DNA of 8,919 bases, from contig JAJZVJ010000067.1 of assembly GCA_021845705.1 (NCBI GenBank), positions 1 to 8,919 of the forward strand, in the 5' to 3' direction. Made by a program: the position numbers and the translations under genes. The DNA comes from a bacterium (lineage in GTDB: Bacteria > Elusimicrobiota > Elusimicrobia > Elusimicrobiales > UBA9959). The notes under the pieces were generated by a model that was not told the DNA's origin, made no database searches, and saw nothing but the letters and a program-made list of their open reading frames with translations. Shown piece by piece: positions 1-6,339 of the stretch; position 1 is the stretch's first letter, and every line of letters begins with the position of its first letter.

Positions 1-1013
1 GCCGCCACCGTGGGGCTGTGGGTTTGGCCCAGTATGAAGAGCGCCACTATCTGGCCCAGGTAGAAGATAAAGGCCACCGGCGCGCGGCGGGACTGGAACC
101 ATTTGTCGGAGAGGTAGCCGCAGAGCAGGCCCCCGGCTATGCCGCCCACGGTGGTGCCGGAGGTGGCTATAGTGAAGAGAGCGGAGCCGTAGCCTATCTT
201 GTGCACTTCGCCCAGGAACGGCACGAACCACAGCATCAGGCCCTGCCGCACGAAACCGGTGCAGAATTCCGCGAATATGAGGGTAATTATGACCGGGTTC
301 GTGAAGACGCGGCGCATAAGCTCCCTGAATTTTAGCGGCTCCCGGACGCCGGTCTCATGCGAGCTGGCGTCGCCCGTGTTGAAGTCCTTGAAGCCCGCCT
401 GGCTCGGCATGTCCTTTACCAGGAAGATGTCCACCAGGAACATCAGGAAGATGGCGGCGGAGGGGATCAGGAAGACGTAGTACCACGGGAAATAGGCCAG
501 TATCCAGCCGCCCACCGTCATGGCCAGGAAATAGCCGCAGGAGATCATTATCCCGAACACCCCGCCGAAGATGCCGCGTTCCCTGACGTGGAACCAGGGA
601 GCGTTCACCTTCACTATGGAAAGGGCGCCGAAGGACTGGAAATACTGGTTGGCCGCGTACAAGAGCGACATCCCCACGATCAGCTTGGTCTGCCAGCCGC
701 CCATGAACAGCAGGCCTATCACCAGATTGAGCACGGCCGCGCCCACCGCGCCTATCAGGATGGCTTTCTTGCCGCCTATGCGGTCGGCGAGCGGGCCGGT
801 GAAGATGACCGAGAGGGCGTAGGTCCAGAAGCCGGCCGTGGCTATGATGCCGAAATGGGCCTTGTCGAGGTTGAACATGTGCATCATGCTCGTAGAGGCT
901 ACGTTCAAGTTGTAGCGTCCCATGTAGAAAGTGGCGTAGGTCAGGCCGAGGGGGAACCAGTTCATGAAACGGCGGCGGCGGTATTCGGCTGAATGGGCGG
1001 GGGCTTCGGGCAT
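1..1013 (-). CDS. MFS transporter, OPA (GlpT/UhpC-like) family, C-terminus cut by window edge
   Basis: This is an inner-membrane permease of the major facilitator superfamily. It resembles the organophosphate:phosphate antiporter group (GlpT, UhpT, UhpC), whose members exchange sugar or glycerol phosphates for phosphate. The frame is open from the ATG at 1013 to the window edge: 337 residues, against about 430-450 for the family, so roughly the last 100 are missing. The N-terminus MNWFPLGLTYATFYMGRYNLNVA matches the first helix of OPA proteins. MFS motif A appears twice, as GPLADRIGGKK (residues 73-83) and GYLSDKWFQSRRAP (299-312), one per half, and a TGDASS linker sits between the halves. 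The start is supported by AGGAGC seven bases upstream and by a TATAAT box at 1063-1058. Substrate cannot be read from sequence; a UhpC-like sensor role is possible. The family call is firm. Confidence 0.9.
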   Translation of the reverse strand, partial: MPEAPAHSAEYRRRRFMNWFPLGLTYATFYMGRYNLNVASTSMMHMFNLDKAHFGIIATAGFWTYALSVIFTGPLADRIGGKKAILIGAVGAAVLNLVIGLLFMGGWQTKLIVGMSLLYAANQYFQSFGALSIVKVNAPWFHVRERGIFGGVFGIMISCGYFLAMTVGGWILAYFPWYYVFLIPSAAIFLMFLVDIFLVKDMPSQAGFKDFNTGDASSHETGVREPLKFRELMRRVFTNPVIITLIFAEFCTGFVRQGLMLWFVPFLGEVHKIGYGSALFTIATSGTTVGGIAGGLLCGYLSDKWFQSRRAPVAFIFYLGQIVALFILGQTHSPTVA

Positions 1014-1054
1014 TTATCTTGCTCCTGTAGCTTGAAGTTGTATAAAGGGTATAT

Positions 1055-1070
1055 CCAATTATATAAATTT
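1055..1070 (-). promoter_or_regulatory. Promoter of the OPA-type MFS gene
   Basis: On the minus strand a perfect TATAAT lies at 1063-1058 inside an AT-rich island (TTTATATAATTGG) in otherwise GC-rich sequence. Transcription would start near 1051, giving a leader of about 37 bases with a good ribosome site before the ATG at 1013. No convincing -35 box lies 16-18 bases upstream. The same AT-rich core recurs at the other three promoter regions of the window. Confidence 0.6.
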
Positions 1071-1152
1071 AGGCGGGTTCCTATTTAAATTCCGTGTAAA
1101 ATCCGGGTAAAGCCGGGGGGCCGGGAACGCACTTATGCCTCCTGTAAAGAAC

Positions 1153-1188
1153 AAACCCCGCGCCTTCTTTCTGGACGCGGGGTTTTTT
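1153..1188 (-). terminator. Rho-independent terminator after the FadL-type gene, possibly two-way
   Basis: AAACCCCGCG (1153-1162) pairs perfectly with CGCGGGGTTT (1176-1185) around a 13-base loop. It lies just past the FadL-type stop codon, so its evident job is ending that minus-strand transcript, where the following tract is TTTGTTCTTT. On the plus strand the hairpin is followed by an uninterrupted T6 (1183-1188), a better terminator tract, although no plus-strand gene ends here. It may therefore work both ways. Confidence 0.75.
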
Positions 1189-1204
1189 CGGGCTTTAGGC
1201 GGGT

Positions 1205-2434
1205 TTAGAACTTGTAGCCCAGGGTTAGTGCCGGGAGAACGGCGTAAGCGTTGTACTTTCCGTTCAGGGTAGGATTGACGGTTGTGCCGCTGCCGTAGCT
1301 CTTGGTGATCTCGCGCTCCAGGAAGGTTACGAACATCAGGGAGGCGTCAACAGTCAGGCTGCCTTTTTTGTAACCGGCGCCGGCGGAAAACCCTACGCGG
1401 TTGGAGTCCGGAACGCGGGTCTCGAAGTTGAGGTCCCTGACCGGGTTGGCGTCGTAGAAGATGCCGCCGCGGATCTTCCAGGCATCCGAATATTTATATT
1501 CGGTGCCGGCGCGGAAGGCCCAGACGCTCTTCCAGTTCTTGTAGTCTATTGATTGCGAGGCCACCCCGGCGGTGGTAGTGTAGTCTATGACAAGTTTGCG
1601 GTAAGTGGTCCAGTCGGTATAGTCGGCGTCGGCTGAGAACAGCCACTTGTCCCCGTACTTGTAAGCTACTCCGGCCTGGAACAGGTCCGGGAGGGTGATC
1701 TTGGTCTTGGCGGGGCCGTCCGCGGCCAGGGAGGCCAGGAAGCCGGTGGTCGGCAGCTTTATCTTGCCGTCAACGTTTATTTTAACGCTGCTGCGGAAGC
1801 TGGCGCCGAACTGCAGTTTGTCGCTCGGTTTATAGATCGCGGCGGCATTGTAGCCTACCCCGGTTCCGTCACCGGTAAGTTTCTGCTCTATGTTATTGCC
1901 GGCGACCTCTATTTTTTTATCCATCTCCGCGGTAAGGTTAACCCAGGCAAGTCCCAGGGCCAGCGACATTTTATCGGTAATGCTGTATGCCGCGTTAAGG
2001 TTGGAGTAGACCGCCTGTATTTGGGACTTGGTGGCCGCGGTGCGGGTTTCGGCAGACGTCTTGTCCCAGTTGGTGGAGAGGCCGAACGGGACGTTTACGC
2101 CAAGGCCGAGGGCCCAGTTGCCGCCCAGTTTCCGGGTGGCGTAGAAATGAGGGGGGACGTGCAATACGCTGTCTATTTTGTCGGTTCTCCCGTCAGTATT
2201 CTTGTGCTTCATTGCCGGGGCTTCCATTACCGAACCGAGCTCGAGGTTGGTGCCCTCAAGGCTGGTTATGGCCGCCGGGTTGTACCAGGAGGCCGAAGCG
2301 TTGTCGTCCGCGGCCACTACCGCGTTGCCCATGCCTGCCGCTCTTGAGTCCTGCATTGAAAGGCGGAAGCCCGCGGCATTGGCGCCGACGGCCATGCCTA
2401 CGAGAGCCGCCACTGACAGTGCTGATATTTTCAT
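1205..2434 (-). CDS. FadL/OmpP1-type outer-membrane transport protein
   Basis: Predicted outer-membrane beta-barrel of the FadL/OmpP1/TodX family. Members carry hydrophobic compounds such as long-chain fatty acids or aromatic hydrocarbons through a lateral opening in the barrel wall. The 409-residue length is typical. Residues 1-20 form a signal peptide ending ANA, so the mature protein starts AGFRLSMQDSRAAG, matching the plug segment of FadL that begins at the mature N-terminus. The hallmark WYNPAAI lies at 50-56, and VPFGLSTNWDKT (115-126) matches the conserved strand after the plug. The rest alternates amphipathic strands with turns and ends in YKF, the C-terminal aromatic signal for barrel assembly. 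The start is fixed by AGGAGG six bases before the ATG. It has its own promoter and terminator, so is probably monocistronic. The substrate is unknown; a fatty-acid role is inferred from the family only. Confidence 0.9.
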   Translation of the reverse strand: MKISALSVAALVGMAVGANAAGFRLSMQDSRAAGMGNAVVAADDNASASWYNPAAITSLEGTNLELGSVMEAPAMKHKNTDGRTDKIDSVLHVPPHFYATRKLGGNWALGLGVNVPFGLSTNWDKTSAETRTAATKSQIQAVYSNLNAAYSITDKMSLALGLAWVNLTAEMDKKIEVAGNNIEQKLTGDGTGVGYNAAAIYKPSDKLQFGASFRSSVKINVDGKIKLPTTGFLASLAADGPAKTKITLPDLFQAGVAYKYGDKWLFSADADYTDWTTYRKLVIDYTTTAGVASQSIDYKNWKSVWAFRAGTEYKYSDAWKIRGGIFYDANPVRDLNFETRVPDSNRVGFSAGAGYKKGSLTVDASLMFVTFLEREITKSYGSGTTVNPTLNGKYNAYAVLPALTLGYKF

Positions 2435-2464
2435 CTATATCCTCCTGAACAAGATTAACTGACA

Positions 2465-2478
2465 CAAATTATACAAAA
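2465..2478 (-). promoter_or_regulatory. Promoter of the FadL-type gene
   Basis: The minus strand reads TTTTTGTATAATTTGTG, with a perfect TATAAT at 2473-2468. Transcription would start near 2461, leaving a leader of about 26 bases that contains the AGGAGG ribosome site. No good -35 box is visible. The TATAATTTGTG string is shared with the promoter at 3435-3445. Confidence 0.6.
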
Positions 2479-2506
2479 ATCAATGCCGGGCTTGATTGAA
2501 GTTATA

Positions 2507-2526
2507 AAAAGGGGCCCTCAGCTTTT
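2507..2526 (-). terminator. Weak candidate terminator after the WD40 gene
   Basis: Directly after the WD40 stop codon, the minus strand has AAAAG (2526-2522) able to pair with CTTTT (2511-2507) around a loop holding the self-complementary GGGCCC, and the run continues as TTTTTAT. The stem is short and AT-rich, so termination may be leaky and some transcripts could continue into the FadL-type gene. Confidence 0.3.
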
Positions 2527-3395
2527 CAAAGCGCCCAGAGTTTTACGGTTTTATCGTTGGAGGCCGAGGCTATATGTTTCCCGTCCGGGGATACGGCCAC
2601 CGAATAGATCTCGTCTGTATGGCCTTCAAATGTCTTCAGACAGGTTCCTGAGACCGGGTCCCAGACCTTTACGGCCATGCCGCCGGTAATAAGATATTTC
2701 CCGTCGGGAGTAAAAGTGACGCAGTTTATCCAGTCAGAATCTTTTACCGTACCGGTTTCCTCCAGCTTCTCCGCGTCCCAGATCTCGAGGCGCTTTTCCA
2801 TCCCCGTGGCGGCGGCAAGCATTTTGCCGTCCGGGGAGAAGGCCAGATTCTTTATGCCGTAAAGGTAGCTGTCGTTATTTTTGAGGACTTTGCCGGAGAG
2901 GTCCATGAACAGCAGTTCAACCCCGCCCGCCGCGAGCAGACCCCTGGAAGAGACCGCCAGGGCTTTTATGTCGCCTATAGCCGGATCCAGCGTGTCCTTA
3001 GGCGAGCCGCCGGGGGAAGAAAAAACCTTGATAGAGGCGTCGTCGGCGCCGGTGAAAAGCAGCTTGCCGTCGGGTGAAAAAGCGAGACAGTTCACGGCCC
3101 CGTCATGTTTTGTCAGCTCGGCCAGCATTTCGCAGTCGGAGGTCCGCCAGAGCTTCACCGTCTTGTCCCAGGAGGCGGAAGCGAAGATGTCTCCGTCCGG
3201 GTCGAAGGCGATGCAGCGCACGTCGCCTTTATGCGCCTGGATGGTCTGTATCTCTATTCCGTCCGGTGTGTCCCAGAGCCTTATGGTGTTGTCTTCGCCG
3301 CCCGTAGCGAGGAATTTACGGCAGGGGGAAAAAGCAAGTGTAAGCACGCCGTCGGTATGGCCCAGCAAGGTTTTTAGCAAAGCGGCTTCGTTCAT
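2526..3395 (-). CDS. Seven-bladed WD40 repeat protein
   Basis: A 289-residue protein made almost wholly of WD40 repeats, which fold as a beta-propeller and act as protein-binding platforms. Seven repeats are seen, starting near residues 6, 47, 89, 131, 170, 212 and 251. Most carry the FSPDGK turn, and most end in a WD-like strand: IRLWD, VKLWR, IKVFS, LEIWD, VKVWD, VKLWA. GH or H residues mark several blade starts. Blade 4 (131-169) is the most degenerate. The C-terminal strand TVKLWAL could close the ring with the N-terminal LLKTLLGH, so the propeller looks complete. There is no signal peptide, membrane helix or enzymatic domain, so it is probably cytoplasmic. The start at 3395 has AAGGGGGA upstream. 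Partner and process are unknown. It is divergent from the MFS gene at 3453 and shares its AT-rich promoter region. Confidence 0.9.
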   Translation of the reverse strand: MNEAALLKTLLGHTDGVLTLAFSPCRKFLATGGEDNTIRLWDTPDGIEIQTIQAHKGDVRCIAFDPDGDIFASASWDKTVKLWRTSDCEMLAELTKHDGAVNCLAFSPDGKLLFTGADDASIKVFSSPGGSPKDTLDPAIGDIKALAVSSRGLLAAGGVELLFMDLSGKVLKNNDSYLYGIKNLAFSPDGKMLAAATGMEKRLEIWDAEKLEETGTVKDSDWINCVTFTPDGKYLITGGMAVKVWDPVSGTCLKTFEGHTDEIYSVAVSPDGKHIASASNDKTVKLWAL

Positions 3396-3423
3396 GACCT
3401 GTTCCCCCTTAATCCCGTCGAAG

Positions 3424-3446
3424 AGTATAATTTATATAATTTGTGG
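3424..3446. promoter_or_regulatory. Divergent promoter region between WD40 and MFS genes
   Basis: The plus strand carries two perfect TATAAT boxes, at 3426-3431 and 3435-3440, the second continuing as TATAATTTGTG like the FadL-type promoter. On the minus strand, TATAAA (3438-3433) and TATACT (3429-3424) could serve the WD40 gene, whose ATG is at 3395. A TTGCAT lies 16 bases upstream of the minus-strand TATAAA. No -35 is evident for the plus strand. Confidence 0.5.
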
Positions 3447-3452
3447 ACCAGA

Positions 3453-4742
3453 ATGCAAAGACAGCGCGTAAAAAAAAGCGTTAAGGCCTCCATAAAGGAC
3501 GGGGTGGCCTGGGCGGCGATGAGCGGCTTCGCCGACCCCTATTCCGTGCCTTTCGCCATGGCGCTGGGCGCGTCCACTATGGGGATAGGCGTGCTGCGCT
3601 CCGTCCCGTCGCTTGTCTCTTCCCTGCTGCAGTTCTTCAACGAAAAGCTGGTCCTGGCCCTTGGCAATTGTAAAAGAGCCCTTTTACTGACGGTTTTCAT
3701 ACAGGCTTTCTCGCTCTTATGCGCCGCCGGGGCGGTGTTCCTGCCGGCCGGCGCGGCTTTCCCGGCGCTCCTGGCCGCGGTCGTGGTCTATACGGCGGCC
3801 GGCAATATGTCCGGCCCGCCCTGGGCGGTGCTGATGGGCGAGTACATCCCCGCCTCGAAACGCGGCAATTTCTTCGGGTTCAGGTTCCAGGTGCTTGGGA
3901 TAACTTTTTTCACGGCGAGCTTCCTCGCCTCCAGGATACTGGGCCTGGCCGGGAACGGGGCGCTGTGGGGGTTCTTTTCGGTTTTCTGCGCCGCAGGGGT
4001 TTTCAGGCTGCTATCATTTTATTTCATCACCGGCATGTACGAGCCGCGTACCCGTTTTCACATGCCGCGCGGGGCGGAAGTTAAATTCCTCGCTTCTTTC
4101 GATTTCCGGAAAGGCCGGGTCCCGGCGCTTTTTTTCTCGGTGCTGGTGCTGCTGGCCTCAACCTACCTTGCGGCGCCTTATTTCAGCGTTTATACGCTTA
4201 AGGAACTTAAGTGCGACTACCTGCATTACATGGTGCTTATGACCATCGGCCCGCTGCTGACCTACCTCTTCATGAAACGGTGGGGGCGGGCGGCGGACGC
4301 TTACGGCAGCGTGAAGATCCTCAGGGCGGCGTTCCTGCTTATCCCCACCGTGCCCTTTTTATGGGCTTTAAGCCGGAATTTTTATTATCTCGCCGCTGTC
4401 GAGACCTATTCCGGCATCATCTGGGGCGCCTACCTCATAGGGATGAATAATTTTATTTACGAGACCATCCCCGCCCATTCCCGGGCCGGCTATAACGCTT
4501 TCTTCAGTTTCACTAACGGGCTGGCGCAGTTCTCGGGCGCCCTGGCCGGAGGCTGGCTTTACGGGCGGCTTCCCGCGTTATGGGGGAGTTCCTTCGTTTC
4601 GCTGCTGCTTATTTCCACGGTATTGCGTGCTTTGGCCGTCATCCCGCTGTTCAAACTGGTGCGCGAGGTGCGCGTGGTAAAGGCGGCGGGGCCGGTGGAA
4701 CTGCTGCTCTTTATCTCCGGGTTTAAGCCTCTTCTGCGCTGA
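3453..4742 (+). CDS. MFS permease of unknown substrate
   Basis: A 429-residue, 12-helix-type major facilitator permease in the inner membrane, not closely similar to the OPA-type transporter at the left edge. Hydrophobic segments fall near residues 20-60, 75-120, 145-195, 225-275, 290-335 and 350-400. GEYIPASKRGNFFGFR (129-144) resembles the cytoplasmic MFS signature between helices 4 and 5, and KRWGRAADAYGS (275-286) is the second-half motif A. The N-terminal VKASIKDGVAWAAMSGF is a strand typical of this permease group, which argues against a start further downstream. An in-frame TTG at 3441 exists but overlaps the likely promoter, so the ATG at 3453 is chosen. No Shine-Dalgarno precedes it, which suggests a very short leader. 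GTG at 3504, preceded by AAAGGA, is a less likely alternative. A hairpin terminator follows. Substrate is unknown. Confidence 0.85.
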   Translation: MQRQRVKKSVKASIKDGVAWAAMSGFADPYSVPFAMALGASTMGIGVLRSVPSLVSSLLQFFNEKLVLALGNCKRALLLTVFIQAFSLLCAAGAVFLPAGAAFPALLAAVVVYTAAGNMSGPPWAVLMGEYIPASKRGNFFGFRFQVLGITFFTASFLASRILGLAGNGALWGFFSVFCAAGVFRLLSFYFITGMYEPRTRFHMPRGAEVKFLASFDFRKGRVPALFFSVLVLLASTYLAAPYFSVYTLKELKCDYLHYMVLMTIGPLLTYLFMKRWGRAADAYGSVKILRAAFLLIPTVPFLWALSRNFYYLAAVETYSGIIWGAYLIGMNNFIYETIPAHSRAGYNAFFSFTNGLAQFSGALAGGWLYGRLPALWGSSFVSLLLISTVLRALAVIPLFKLVREVRVVKAAGPVELLLFISGFKPLLR

Positions 4743-4749
4743 GCCGGTC

Positions 4750-4790
4750 CGTGCGCGGGCGCACGCGGCATAGGCGGACTTTTGGTCCGC
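4750..4790. other. Two tandem hairpins downstream of the MFS gene
   Basis: CGTGCGC (4750-4756) pairs with GCGCACG (4759-4765), and GCGGAC (4774-4779) pairs with GTCCGC (4785-4790) around TTTTG. Neither is followed by a T-run. With the terminator at 4816-4843 they make three consecutive hairpins in under 100 bases. They could protect the 3' end of the transcript or be chance structures in GC-rich sequence. Confidence 0.45.
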
Positions 4791-4815
4791 GGGCGGTAAG
4801 ATACGCGGTAATGTT

Positions 4816-4843
4816 AAAGCCCCGGGACGGGGTTTTATTTTTT
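4816..4843 (+). terminator. Rho-independent terminator of the MFS gene, shared by convergent genes
   Basis: AAAGCCCCG (4816-4824) pairs with CGGGGTTTT (4828-4836) around a three-base GGA loop, with one G-T wobble, and ATTTTTT follows. It is a good terminator for the plus strand. The stop codon of the minus-strand receiver gene (4837-4835) lies in its 3' arm, so the same hairpin sits right after that gene, though with a poor T-tract in that direction. Confidence 0.8.
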
Positions 4844-5206
4844 CAGGTGGGTTTCAACTTTTTGCTGCAGGATAGCCAGCGCCACGGGCTTAGCGATGAA
4901 TTCGCGGCAGTTGGCTTCCTGGGTGAAAAGATCGCTCATTCCTTTGTCGAAATATTTGCCGCTTATGATCAGGACCGGGATGTCCGAAGTTTCGTCCCCG
5001 GAGTGCAGCTCCCGCAGCACCTCTATGCCGTTCATTCCGGGCATCGCTATATCCAGGAATATTATGTCGGGCCTGAGTCCCACCGCCATTTTGAGGCCTT
5101 CCGCCCCGTCGCTGGCCAGTGCAACTTTATAGCCCAGCCCGGTGAAATGCCGCGACACCAGGCCGCTGAATTCTGTATCGTCGTCAATCATCAATATAGC
5201 CGGCAT
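4835..5206 (-). CDS. Stand-alone CheY-like response regulator receiver protein
   Basis: A 123-residue single-domain receiver. It should accept a phosphoryl group from a sensor histidine kinase and act through protein contacts, because it has no DNA-binding or enzymatic output domain. The signature residues are all present: the acidic cluster D8-D9-D10 in ILMIDDD, phospho-acceptor D52 in IIFLDIAMPGMNG, switch S82 in LIISGK, and K106 in FIAKP. The open frame runs far upstream across the ornithine carbamoyltransferase gene, but that part is an out-of-phase shadow. The ATG at 5206 is correct because GGGGAGG stands four bases before it and the fold begins at once. It lies 38 bases after the carbamoyltransferase stop with no terminator between, so co-transcription is likely. 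No kinase is in the window, so its pathway is unknown. Confidence 0.92.
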   Translation of the reverse strand: MPAILMIDDDTEFSGLVSRHFTGLGYKVALASDGAEGLKMAVGLRPDIIFLDIAMPGMNGIEVLRELHSGDETSDIPVLIISGKYFDKGMSDLFTQEANCREFIAKPVALAILQQKVETHLKK

Positions 5207-5244
5207 TTTCCCTCCCCGCTCATCAGCCCCCCTGGCCCCGGGCC

Positions 5245-6249
5245 TCAGTGTCCCAGGGTCGCGACCATTACCGCCTTGATAGTGTGCATGCGGTTCTCCG
5301 CCTGGTCGAAAGCGATGCAGGCTTCCGACTCGAAAACATCCTCGGTAACTTCGATGCCGTTCTTCAGCCCGAACTCTTCGGATACCTGCTTGCCCACCTT
5401 GGTGTCGGCGTTGTGGAAAGCCGGCAGGCAGTGCATGAATTTCACGTTCCCGTTGCCGGATTTTTTCAGCAGCGCCGGGTTCACCTGGTAGGGCTTCAGC
5501 AGTTTGATGCGCTCCGCCCAGACTTCCTTGGGCTCGCCCATGGAAACCCAGACGTCCGTGTGTATGAAGTCCGCTCCCTTTACGGCCTGGGCCGGATCGG
5601 CCGTGACGGTGATGCGGGCGCCGGAGGCTTTCGCTATCTCTTTGCAGGCCGCTATCAGTTCGGCGTCCGGCTGCAGGCCCTTGGGCGCGCCTATGCGCAC
5701 GTCCATGCCCAGGATGCTGCCCACTACCAGCAGCGAGCGGCCCATATTGAACCTGGCGTCGCCTACATAGGCGTAGGAGATCTTTTCGAGCGGCTTGGAG
5801 CTGTGCTCCGTCATGGTCAGCACGTCGGCCAGCATCTGGGTGGGATGCCACTGGTTCGTAAGGCCGTTCCACACGGGTACCCCGGCGTATTTGGCCAGCT
5901 CCTCCACTATCTCCTGGCCGAAGCCGCGGTATTCTATGCCGTCGTACATCCGGCCCAGCACGCGGGCGGTGTCCTTGACCGTTTCCTTGTGGCCCAGCTG
6001 GCTGCCGGTCGGTTCAAGGTAAGTGACATGGGCTCCCTGGTCGTGGGCGGCCACCTCGAAGGCGCAGCGCGTGCGGGTGGAGGACTTTTCAAATATCAGG
6101 GCTATGTTCTTGCCGGTCAGCCTGGGCCGCTCGGTGCCCGCGTACTTGGCTGTCTTGAGGTCTTTGGCTGATTTCAGCAGAAAAACCAGTTCGCTCTTGG
6201 TGAAGTCGAGTTCTTTAAGGAAGTTCCTGTTTCTCAGATTAAAACCCAT
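5245..6249 (-). CDS. argF: Ornithine carbamoyltransferase
   Basis: Cytoplasmic enzyme that makes citrulline from ornithine and carbamoyl phosphate in arginine biosynthesis; related ArcB enzymes run the reverse reaction in arginine breakdown. The 334-residue length equals the E. coli enzymes. The carbamoyl-phosphate loop SSTRTR is at 56-61, HPTQ at 135-138, the ornithine-binding DVWVSMGE at 232-239, and the catalytic HCLP at 273-276. Long stretches, such as FLKELDF, VPVWNGLTN and AENRMHTIKAVMVATL, match the E. coli ArgI/ArgF type closely. That type also includes ArcB, so the anabolic label is a choice, not proven. No arcA or arcC is nearby. A longer frame exists upstream, but the ATG at 6249 is preferred: AAGGAGA lies seven bases before it and the family N-terminus starts there. 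No clear ARG-box operator was found. It is followed by the receiver gene. Confidence 0.95.
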   Translation of the reverse strand: MGFNLRNRNFLKELDFTKSELVFLLKSAKDLKTAKYAGTERPRLTGKNIALIFEKSSTRTRCAFEVAAHDQGAHVTYLEPTGSQLGHKETVKDTARVLGRMYDGIEYRGFGQEIVEELAKYAGVPVWNGLTNQWHPTQMLADVLTMTEHSSKPLEKISYAYVGDARFNMGRSLLVVGSILGMDVRIGAPKGLQPDAELIAACKEIAKASGARITVTADPAQAVKGADFIHTDVWVSMGEPKEVWAERIKLLKPYQVNPALLKKSGNGNVKFMHCLPAFHNADTKVGKQVSEEFGLKNGIEVTEDVFESEACIAFDQAENRMHTIKAVMVATLGH

Positions 6250-6285
6250 TTTAGTTCTCCTTGGCCTGATGCGGACGTCTAATAC

Positions 6286-6300
6286 AAAATTATATAATAC
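6286..6300. promoter_or_regulatory. Divergent promoter with palindromic -10 for argF and the PEBP-cysEK operon
   Basis: ATTATATAAT at 6289-6298 is a perfect 10-base palindrome that reads as TATAAT on both strands: 6293-6298 plus and 6294-6289 minus. The minus strand continues as TATAATTTTGTATT, like the other promoters. Starts would lie near 6305 (plus) and 6282 (minus), giving leaders of about 35 bases each. No good -35 boxes are seen. Overlapping -10 boxes would make RNA polymerase binding in the two directions mutually exclusive. Confidence 0.5.
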
Positions 6301-6339
6301 TTTTGCGATGGGGGAGTAAATACGGGGAGGGAAAATCTT

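Noticed and set aside
357..992. Long plus-strand open frames (18-335, 357-992, 571-822) opposite the left-edge transporter
   Set aside because: The minus strand encodes a recognisable OPA-type permease with two copies of motif A. The plus-strand peptides are low-complexity and match no family; they are shadows in GC-rich coding DNA.
1100..1150. Resemblance to a cyclic-di-GMP (GEMM) riboswitch: GGGTAAAGCC followed by GGGAACGCA on the plus strand
   Set aside because: The core GGGACGCAAAGCC is not intact, the second stem and receptor are not found, and no plus-strand gene follows. Probably coincidence in GC-rich sequence.
3441..3452. TTG start for the second MFS gene
   Set aside because: It lies directly on the downstream edge of a TATAAT box and has no Shine-Dalgarno; the ATG four codons later is more plausible.
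5207..5872. Upstream extension of the receiver protein to 345 residues
   Set aside because: The extra N-terminal part lies in the argF gene in another phase, is rich in Arg/Gly/His with no fold, and the ATG at 5206 has a strong ribosome site right before the receiver domain.
5248..6171. 307-codon plus-strand open frame opposite argF
   Set aside because: It lies wholly antisense to a fully recognisable ornithine carbamoyltransferase, has no ribosome site and no family motif.
6308..6319. Three-codon open frame ATGGGGGAGTAA in the PEBP leader
   Set aside because: It starts almost at the predicted transcription start, has no ribosome site of its own, and is too short to support as a leader peptide.
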